A program made the translations under genes and the position numbers. From DAIQNV01 sp038748775 (lineage in GTDB: Bacteria > Planctomycetota > Phycisphaerae > Phycisphaerales > UBA1924), in the NCBI GenBank assembly GCA_038748775.1, contig JBCDIT010000003.1:186001-250000 (forward strand): a DNA stretch of 64,000 bases. The letters are read 5' to 3'. This document shows, piece by piece, positions 57,806 through 64,000 of the stretch (within the stretch, counting starts at the first letter, position 1; each line of letters opens with the position of its first letter). The notes beneath the pieces are model-generated. The model was not told the DNA's origin. It searched no databases and saw only the letters and a program-made list of their open reading frames with translations.

Positions 57806-59587
57806 ATGAACGTCCTCCGCCTCTACGACACCCAGACCCGTTCGCTCCAGCCGTTCACGCCGGGCGATCCGTCGCGCGTCACGTTCTACACCTGCGGCCC
57901 CACCGTCTACGACGATGCGCACATCGGAAACTTCCGCGCGTTTCTCTTCGCCGACCTGCTCCGCCGCTTCATCGAGAGCCCGCTCTGCCGCGTGACCGGT
58001 CCCGACGGCGCGCACGAGGGACCTCGCGAGGTGACCCACGTCGTGAACATCACCGACGTCGGCCACATGACCGACGACGACGATGCCGATGGGGGCGGCG
58101 AAGACAAAATGGCCCTCGCCGGCGAACGCCTCGTCGAAGCCAAGAAAGCGGGCAAGCTGCCCGAGGGCGTCTCGGTCGATCCGAGAGACCCTCGCGCGAT
58201 CGCCGAGTTTTTCGCGGCGCGGTTCATCGAAGACGCGACCAAGCTCGGGTTGAAGACCGCGGAGCAGATCACCGCGAAGCCGAAGGCCGCGGCGCAACTG
58301 ATGCCCAGAGCCTCGGCCAACGTCGACGACATGAAACTGGTCATCGAGCGGCTCGCCCGCGACGGGTTCGCCTACGCGGCCGGCTCACCCGGCGCCCGCG
58401 CGGTGTACTTCGACGTCGCGAAGTTCTCCGAGTACGGCCAGCTCAGCGGCAACAAGCTCGACCAGCTCAAGGGCGGCGCCGGCGGACGCGTGAGCGAAGC
58501 CAACCAGTTGGAGAAACGCCACCCCGCCGACTTCCTGCTCTGGAAGGAAGACGCGAGCCATCTCATGAAGTGGCCAGGCCCGACGATCGATGGCGTCGAA
58601 CTCGGCGACGGTTACCCGGGTTGGCACATCGAGTGCACCGCGATGTCGCTCGGTTCGCTCGTGCAAGGCGGGCTCCGCCGCGTGCTGAATGCGTCAAACG
58701 GCTCGGAGTTCCAAGTCGACCTGCATTCCGGGGGCGAGGACAACATCTTCCCCCACCACGAGTGCGAGAACGCCCAGAGCTGCGCCCTCACTGGCTCTGA
58801 TCGCTTCGCGAGGCACTGGGTGCACGCCCGCTACCTGTTCTTCGAGGGCGGCAAGATGTCGAAGAGCAAGGGCACGTTCTACACCGCCCGCCAGCTCTTC
58901 GAGATGGGGCACGAACCGGCAGCAGTACGGCTCGAACTGATCAAGACGCACTATCGCGCGAACGCCGATTTCGGCTTTGAGGGACTGGGCGTTTCACAGC
59001 GTCGCTTGGCGTCGTGGCGAACCATCGCAAAAACGCTCGCCCTCGCCGACGCTAACGAAACGGAATTTAGCCTGAAGCTCGGATCAGAGCGTCACGGTAC
59101 TGTGTCGGAGTTCGCCGATGCCCTGCACGACGACCTAAACATCTCCCGGGCGCTGGCAGCACTGGATGAAGGCTGCAACGTCACCTCCGGCCCGTACTCC
59201 AATGCGAAGATGTACGCGACGTTCAGAGAACGCGCATTAGATCCCACGGTCCGCCTTGAACCTTTGGCGTCGATTGCGCAAGCCTTGGAGTGGAGTCGGT
59301 CGGAAGATTCACCCGTCAAACGAGCTCGCGGAAGTCTGCATCTCATCGATCACGTCTTGGGCGTCATTTTTCGCCCAGAAGCAAACCCCGAACTCGCGAC
59401 GACATCAATCGGAGTGTTTATCGGAGTCGAGCCCGATCCCGAAGTCGAGGGCATGCTCGAACGACGCGCCGAGGCCCGAAAGGCCAAGGACTTCGCGACC
59501 TCGGACGCGATCCGAGACGAACTGGCCGCCAAGGGCCTCGCGATCAAGGACGTCGCCGGCGGACAGGTCGAGGTGACGAAGGCGTAA
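57806..59587 (+). CDS. cysS: Cysteinyl-tRNA synthetase
   Basis: CysS activates cysteine and attaches it to tRNA-Cys. The class I motifs HIGN (39-42) and KMSKSKG are present, with zinc ligands Cys30 (FYTCGPT), Cys in HIECTAM, and His/Glu in PHHECENAQ. It is 593 residues, longer than the usual 460-500, with insertions after NITDVGHMTD (about residues 105-130) and elsewhere, similar to Bacteroidota/Planctomycetota forms. The codon use in about 59040-59420 is richer in A/T-ending codons than the rest of the gene. ATG at 57806 is 46 bases after the phosphoesterase gene. Confidence 0.96.
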   Translation: MNVLRLYDTQTRSLQPFTPGDPSRVTFYTCGPTVYDDAHIGNFRAFLFADLLRRFIESPLCRVTGPDGAHEGPREVTHVVNITDVGHMTDDDDADGGGEDKMALAGERLVEAKKAGKLPEGVSVDPRDPRAIAEFFAARFIEDATKLGLKTAEQITAKPKAAAQLMPRASANVDDMKLVIERLARDGFAYAAGSPGARAVYFDVAKFSEYGQLSGNKLDQLKGGAGGRVSEANQLEKRHPADFLLWKEDASHLMKWPGPTIDGVELGDGYPGWHIECTAMSLGSLVQGGLRRVLNASNGSEFQVDLHSGGEDNIFPHHECENAQSCALTGSDRFARHWVHARYLFFEGGKMSKSKGTFYTARQLFEMGHEPAAVRLELIKTHYRANADFGFEGLGVSQRRLASWRTIAKTLALADANETEFSLKLGSERHGTVSEFADALHDDLNISRALAALDEGCNVTSGPYSNAKMYATFRERALDPTVRLEPLASIAQALEWSRSEDSPVKRARGSLHLIDHVLGVIFRPEANPELATTSIGVFIGVEPDPEVEGMLERRAEARKAKDFATSDAIRDELAAKGLAIKDVAGGQVEVTKA

Positions 59588-59654
59588 CGAACGCCTTTAA
59601 AGACCGGATCCCCCCAAAGCTCACACACACCGACGCTCCGCATACCCTGACGCG

Positions 59655-61385
59655 ATGCCCCTGATCCTCTGGCGTCACATGCTGCTCGAGCTCTGGCGGC
59701 TCATCGTGCTCTCCGGCGCGGTCCTCGTCACGGTCATCGCCTTCGCCGCGGCTGTGAAGCCTCTCGCCGATGGTGAGCTGAGCCCGGGCGCCGCCCTCAA
59801 GTTCATGCTCCTCGCGATCCCGCCGATGCTCGCGTACGCGTTGCCCTTCGCCGCCAGCTTTGGGACCACACTGGCCTACCACCGGATGGCCCAAGACAAC
59901 GAGCTCATCGCGGCCCACGCCGGCGGGATGCCACACCGGACGATCCTCGTCCCGGCCCTGGTCACCGGGATCCTGATGGCCTCGGGTCTCGCGGTCCTCA
60001 ACGAGCAGGTCATCCCCCGCTTCCTGCGGAACATGGAGCGGATGATCACGCTCGACCTCTCCCAGTTGCTCGTCGCGCGCATCGAGCGAGGCCAGCCCGC
60101 CACCCTGGGCGATATGAGCGTGTACGCCGACGCCGTGAGACGCGTGCCCCCCGAGCCGGGCTCGGGCCTGCTCGATCAGCTCTTGCTCGTCGGGGCCGCG
60201 GCGGTCGAGACCGACCGCGAGGGCCGCGTCATCACCGACGCGACCGTCGAGCGAGCCTGGGTCATCCTGGTCCCGGGCCCGACGGCTGGTTTCGAGGAAG
60301 GCTCGATCGCGGCGGTCCTCCAGCTCGAGCGAGGCGTCGGCGTGACCGAGGGCGAACTGCGTGTCATCGAGCGCGCGCGGACGCGTCCTTTCCCGATCCC
60401 CGATGCGTTCCAGGATGATCCCAAGTACCTGACCTTCGGCGAGTTGAAAGCCCTGAGAGACCATCCCGAAACCATGGACTTCGTGGACTCTCGCCGCGTC
60501 GATCTCGCCCGCTTGCTCGCGGAGATTGAATCTGTCGATCGGATCGGCGATCAGCTCCGGCGCGAGGGCAGCTACCGCCTCGACGGTGCCTCGGGGTTGG
60601 GCGTGGTCGTCCAAGCGTCGGGCATCAAACGCCAAGACAAATGGGTCCTCACCCCACCTGAAGGCTCCGAACGCGTGATCGTTGACCTCTACCGCCCGGG
60701 ACCCGATGGCCAGCCGGGCGGCGGCGGCGTGGACCGGCTTGAGGCCGAACGCGTCGAGCTCCAGATCGATACCAAGGGCGAATCCGGAGACGCCGGACCG
60801 CTCGGGCCGCCCGGGGCCGCACGCACGCTCACCTGCTCGCTCGGGCTCGAGGGCCTGTATGTCACCGCCCGGTCCTCGGTCGACGGTGCGTCGTCCGCCG
60901 TGCGTACCGAGCAACAGCGCCGCTCGCTCACCGGGCTCCGCCCGAGGGTCGATCCGCTCGGGCCCCGCCTCGACGCGGATCCGGGCACGCTGATCGCAGA
61001 AGCCAGGGCCATCGCCCAGAGCCCCCGCACCGGCCCGGGCGTGGCCAACACGATCAACGCCTCGGCAGACAACCTTGAGAAACGCATCGCGAGGCTCAAC
61101 CGCGAGATCACCTCGAAGCAGAACGAACGCATGGCGATGGCCGCGAACTGCCTCGTCATGGTCCTTACCGGCGCCGTCACGGCGATGCTGCTCCGTCACC
61201 AGCCCCCGTTGGTGGTCTACCTCTGGAGCTTCTTCCCGGCGGTGATCACCGTCGTGCTCATCTCGACCGGGCAGAACCACACGCACAGCGACGGCGTCGT
61301 CGTCGGGCTTCCCATCCTCTGGTCAGGCGTCGCGGTCCTCGCGATCTACGCGGCTATCGCCTTCCGCGTGGTGAGCCGGCGGTGA
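59655..61385 (+). CDS. LptF/LptG-family permease
   Basis: A 576-residue member of the YjgP/YjgQ family, the inner-membrane permeases that with LptB and LptC move lipopolysaccharide to the outer membrane. N-terminal spans (LIVLSGAVLVTVIAFAAAV, LLAIPPMLAYALPFAASFG), the phrase DNELIAAHAGGMPHRTI, and C-terminal spans (LVMVLTGAVTAMLLR, LWSFFPAVITVVLIS) fit. It is far larger than usual (about 350-370) because of an expanded periplasmic region (about 200-440). It is 69 bases after cysS and 7 bases before the GT39 gene. Confidence 0.85.
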   Translation: MPLILWRHMLLELWRLIVLSGAVLVTVIAFAAAVKPLADGELSPGAALKFMLLAIPPMLAYALPFAASFGTTLAYHRMAQDNELIAAHAGGMPHRTILVPALVTGILMASGLAVLNEQVIPRFLRNMERMITLDLSQLLVARIERGQPATLGDMSVYADAVRRVPPEPGSGLLDQLLLVGAAAVETDREGRVITDATVERAWVILVPGPTAGFEEGSIAAVLQLERGVGVTEGELRVIERARTRPFPIPDAFQDDPKYLTFGELKALRDHPETMDFVDSRRVDLARLLAEIESVDRIGDQLRREGSYRLDGASGLGVVVQASGIKRQDKWVLTPPEGSERVIVDLYRPGPDGQPGGGGVDRLEAERVELQIDTKGESGDAGPLGPPGAARTLTCSLGLEGLYVTARSSVDGASSAVRTEQQRRSLTGLRPRVDPLGPRLDADPGTLIAEARAIAQSPRTGPGVANTINASADNLEKRIARLNREITSKQNERMAMAANCLVMVLTGAVTAMLLRHQPPLVVYLWSFFPAVITVVLISTGQNHTHSDGVVVGLPILWSGVAVLAIYAAIAFRVVSRR

Positions 61386-61392
61386 CCCACGC

Positions 61393-62970
61393 GTGAACCC
61401 CCGCCTCGGAACGAACACGACCTTCGCTTGGGCCAGGCCCTGGGCCGCGACGATCGCGCTGATCCTGGCCTTCGCCCTCATCCGAGGCGTCTACCTCGCG
61501 TTCTTCAGCCCCTACACGCTGATCGAAGACGAGGCCCATTACTGGGAGTGGTCGAGAAGGCTGGGCTGGTCGTACTACTCGAAGGGCCCTGGCGTCGCGT
61601 GGATCATCGCGGCATCGACCCAGCTCTTCGGCCTCAGCGAGTTCGCCGTCCGCTTGCCCGCCGTCGTCTCGTCTGCCCTGGGATCGATCGCGGTCGCCGG
61701 CCTCGCCCGAGCGATTTTCAAGGACGGCCGCGTCGGGTTCTTCGCTGTATTGGTGCTCAACGCGATGCCGGCCCACCAGGCCGTCTCGACGCTCATGACG
61801 ATCGACGGGCCCTACCTCGCCTGCTGGGCCTTCGGCGCGTGGGCCGCGTGGCACGCGCTCACGTCCGGGCGTGCGTTGGCGTGGGCCGCGTTCGGCGCGG
61901 CGATGGGCACCGGGTTTCTCTTCAAGTACACGATCCTCGTTCTTCCGCTGGGCGTCGGGTTGTTCGCGTTGGTTCGTTCGAGGGCGCTCACGAACTTCAA
62001 GGCCTCCGGCCCGCTGATCGCGCTCGGCTGCGCTCTGCTCGGGTTGCTCCCGGTCGCGATATGGACCGCTCAGAACGACTGGGTCACCGTCCGACATCTC
62101 CTGGGGCACGTGGGACTGCCCGGCGGCGACGCGCCGCCGTCGGGCGGATCGTGGTCATACTCACCGCTTTGGACGCTGGAGTTCATCGGGCTTCAATTCG
62201 CCGCCGGTGGCGCGACGCTCGTCCTCGCCCTGCTCGCGGCGTTCAACGTCACCAGAACACACCGCGGCGATGGAGGCCGCCTCCCGGCAACGTGGGCGCC
62301 CTCCGGGCCGGCGTACCTGCTCTGCGTCGCGGCTCCGATGTTCGCGATGTACCTGGGCGTCACCTTCTTCACCAACGTGGAGGCCAACTGGACCGTCGCC
62401 GGCTTCGTCACCCTCGCGCCGCTCGCCGGCTGGGCCGCGGTCGATGCACAAGAGCGCAACGACGTCCCGCTCCGGATCGCGCGCGAGCTGTCGATCGCCG
62501 GTGTCGCGGTCTCGATCACCATCATCACGGCCGGCGCGATCGGCGCCCGATACGCGATCCCCGGGCTCACGCGCGCCACCGGCGCCGATGAGCTCGCCAA
62601 GCAAACGCACGAGTTCGGGCAGTCTCTCGTCCAAGACCGGCCGGGCGTTGAGCCGATCTACATCGCCGTGCACTACGGCCGCGCGAGCCTGATGGCGTTC
62701 TACCTGCCCGGTCGCCCGACGGTGTACGCATCGCAGAGCCTGATGGGGGGCCGCCGCACGCAATACGACCTGTGGCCCCAAACCGATCTCACCAACCCCG
62801 ACACGACCGCCTCGCTCGTCGGCCGGCCGGCGGTCTTGCTGGGCGGGCGGGCGAACCTCTGGACCGAGGCGTTCGAAGGCGTCGTTGATCATGGAAAGTT
62901 GCCGGCGGAGCCCAAGGCCGACCGACTGACCTTCACCGCCGACGCCTTCGTCGGATTCCCAACACCTTGA
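61393..62970 (+). CDS. GT39-family membrane glycosyltransferase
   Basis: A 525-residue integral membrane glycosyltransferase of the ArnT/PMT type. TLIEDEAHYWEWSRRLGW at residues 42-60 contains the Asp/Glu pair (Asp46, Glu47) of this superfamily, followed by YYSKGPGVAW and about ten hydrophobic segments; a soluble C-terminal part (PIYIAVHYGRASLMAFYLPG) follows. Enzymes of this kind transfer a sugar from polyprenyl phosphate to lipid A or proteins. Start at the GTG at 61393. Location between two LptF/LptG-type genes suggests lipid A or LPS modification. Confidence 0.85.
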   Translation: MNPRLGTNTTFAWARPWAATIALILAFALIRGVYLAFFSPYTLIEDEAHYWEWSRRLGWSYYSKGPGVAWIIAASTQLFGLSEFAVRLPAVVSSALGSIAVAGLARAIFKDGRVGFFAVLVLNAMPAHQAVSTLMTIDGPYLACWAFGAWAAWHALTSGRALAWAAFGAAMGTGFLFKYTILVLPLGVGLFALVRSRALTNFKASGPLIALGCALLGLLPVAIWTAQNDWVTVRHLLGHVGLPGGDAPPSGGSWSYSPLWTLEFIGLQFAAGGATLVLALLAAFNVTRTHRGDGGRLPATWAPSGPAYLLCVAAPMFAMYLGVTFFTNVEANWTVAGFVTLAPLAGWAAVDAQERNDVPLRIARELSIAGVAVSITIITAGAIGARYAIPGLTRATGADELAKQTHEFGQSLVQDRPGVEPIYIAVHYGRASLMAFYLPGRPTVYASQSLMGGRRTQYDLWPQTDLTNPDTTASLVGRPAVLLGGRANLWTEAFEGVVDHGKLPAEPKADRLTFTADAFVGFPTP

Positions 62971-62972
62971 CC

Positions 62973-63686
62973 ATGCTCGAGCGCACCTACCTCCCCCACC
63001 GACAGCGAACCCGCAGAACCCTTGCCATGGGCCTGATGTTGGTCGGCGTGATGGTGGCCGCTTGGCTCATGAGCCCGATCGACCGGCTCGTCTACCCACT
63101 TCTCGTGATCGACGATGTTCGGGGCAAAGACTGGCACCAGCTCTTCCGCCAGATCGGGTTCATCCCAACCTGGTGGATCGTCGCGATCATTTTCTGGCGG
63201 CTCGACGCGGCCCATCGTGATCGCGTGTTCGAGGTGGCCCCGTCGTGGCCGCCTCGCCCGGCGCACCACCGAGCCGGGCTCATCGTCCTGTCATCGCTCT
63301 GTGCCGGGGCGGTCGCCGAGGCCTTCAAGGGGATCATCGGCCGCTCGCGGCCCGACTCCGAGGGCGTGGTCTTCTGGTTTGAACGCCCCTGGCTCGTGAT
63401 CGCCGAAAAGGCAGAGCCCGGTTTCGGGCTCCCCAGTTCGCACGCCGCGGTCGCCTTCGGCGGCGCCGCGATGGTCGCGCTACTCGAACCGAGGCTTCGG
63501 ACACTGCTGATCGTCCTGGCCTCGGGCTGCGCGTTGAGCCGCCTGAACGCCGGTGCCCACACGCTCTCAGATGTCCTGGCGGGGGCCGCGATCGGGATCG
63601 GGATCGCCCACCTGCTCCACCGGGCCGGTCAGGGGCCCAGGCGAGGCGTCGCCGGCGGGCTCGTGCCTTTGCACCCCGCTGGCTGA
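62973..63686 (+). CDS. PAP2-family phosphatase
   Basis: A 237-residue membrane phosphatase. The three PAP2 motifs are intact: KGIIGRSRPDSE (KxxxxxxRP), GLPSSHAAVA (PSSH in place of PSGH) and SRLNAGAHTLSDVLAG (SRxxxxxHxxxD). Start at the ATG at 62973 is preferred to a TTG two codons earlier. These enzymes dephosphorylate lipid phosphates such as lipid A or undecaprenyl pyrophosphate. It follows the GT39 gene with a two-base gap. Confidence 0.88.
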   Translation: MLERTYLPHRQRTRRTLAMGLMLVGVMVAAWLMSPIDRLVYPLLVIDDVRGKDWHQLFRQIGFIPTWWIVAIIFWRLDAAHRDRVFEVAPSWPPRPAHHRAGLIVLSSLCAGAVAEAFKGIIGRSRPDSEGVVFWFERPWLVIAEKAEPGFGLPSSHAAVAFGGAAMVALLEPRLRTLLIVLASGCALSRLNAGAHTLSDVLAGAAIGIGIAHLLHRAGQGPRRGVAGGLVPLHPAG

Positions 63687-63716
63687 GCCGGCCCGGATAC
63701 GATCGCGTTGAACCCC

Positions 63717-64000
63717 ATGTCCTTGCTCGATCGATACATCGCGCGCCAGTACCTCATCAACATCGTGGTGCTGCTGGTCATCCTGTTCTGCTTCGTGGTC
63801 GCGGTCGACGTGTCGATCAACCTCGACCGGTTCACGAAGATCGCCGAGCAGTTGGGCCAGCAGGAAGACGCCCCGCCCTCTGGATTCCGCAAAACAGTGG
63901 TGATCGTGCTGGTGATCTTCGACCTGTGGTGGCCGAGGCTTCTTCAGCTCTTCAACTTCCTTTTGGGCATGGTGCTGGTCGGGGCGATGGGTTTCACCTG
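63717..64000 (+). CDS. LptF/LptG-family permease, N-terminal part (3' end outside window)
   Basis: The first 94 codons of a second YjgP/YjgQ-type permease. It opens MSLLDRYIARQYLINIVVLL and VILFCFVVAVDVSINLDRF, the typical start of LptG/LptF, with a further hydrophobic segment (LLQLFNFLLGMVLVGAMGFT) at the window edge. With the permease at 59655 it may form the LptFG pair, separated by GT39 and PAP2 genes. The start ATG lies 30 bases after the phosphatase gene. Confidence 0.75.
   Translation, partial: MSLLDRYIARQYLINIVVLLVILFCFVVAVDVSINLDRFTKIAEQLGQQEDAPPSGFRKTVVIVLVIFDLWWPRLLQLFNFLLGMVLVGAMGFT

Overview
This window is a high-GC bacterial chromosome segment that looks like Planctomycetota, most likely class Phycisphaerae. 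The evidence is a Tat-exported DUF1501 / DUF1800 gene pair present three times in a row, several secreted proteins carrying dockerin-like repeats of the kind D-L-x-D-x-D-A-F-I-x-A-F-L (two with a Gly-Cys close to the C-terminus), a remnant of an exosortase-type tail, a futalosine-pathway style UbiA prenyltransferase, and a cysteinyl-tRNA synthetase of the NITDVGHM type. No plasmid, phage, insertion sequence, rRNA or CRISPR array is visible. This assignment is inference from gene content only.

Layout. 1-11150: three tandem cassettes, each a large secreted DUF1800 protein followed by a 487-residue DUF1501 protein (the first DUF1800 gene is cut by the window edge). 11151-14445: a degraded gene tail, a lone nuoD, and a Cu/Zn-type efflux permease overlapping a small lipoprotein gene. 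14447-21055: a complete seven-gene Mrp Na+/H+ antiporter operon on the minus strand in which every gene overlaps the next. 21236-25822: a flavin-binding oxidase-like protein, a renalase-like FAD oxidoreductase, a DUF2256/DUF3253 protein, a small membrane protein and an acyl-CoA carboxylase carboxyltransferase subunit. 25850-31050: a serine carboxypeptidase, recA with its promoter and terminator, a secreted pectate-lyase-fold protein, and tRNA-Leu. 31131-31520: an 89-bp tandem repeat array. 31615-37288: a 937-residue coiled-coil lipoprotein, an RNase HII-like protein, ribD and a small anchored protein. 37292-42439: a frameshifted gene, leucyl aminopeptidase and a 1042-residue repeat protein with a C-terminal dockerin. 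42605-46262: the translation/secretion cluster tRNA-Thr, tuf, rpmG, tRNA-Trp, secE, nusG. 46530-53512: two more dockerin proteins, an unknown secreted protein and a Ycf46-like AAA+ ATPase. 53552-57759: UbiA-family prenyltransferase, a GbsR-type regulator with an overlapping partner, a membrane-tethered helix-turn-helix protein and a metallophosphoesterase. 57806-64000: cysS, then an envelope cluster of LptF/LptG-type permease, GT39 glycosyltransferase, PAP2 phosphatase and a second LptF/LptG-type permease cut by the window end.

How the genes fit together. Much of the coding capacity is devoted to exported and surface proteins: Tat-exported DUF1501 proteins, DUF1800 proteins, five visible dockerin-bearing proteins, a long helical lipoprotein and a lipopolysaccharide transport/modification cluster. 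The rest is core metabolism and information processing. The least explained parts are the tandem DUF1800/DUF1501 expansion, the 89-bp repeat array lying between two convergent terminators, the long coiled-coil lipoprotein, and the GbsR-linked and nuoD-linked orphan arrangements.
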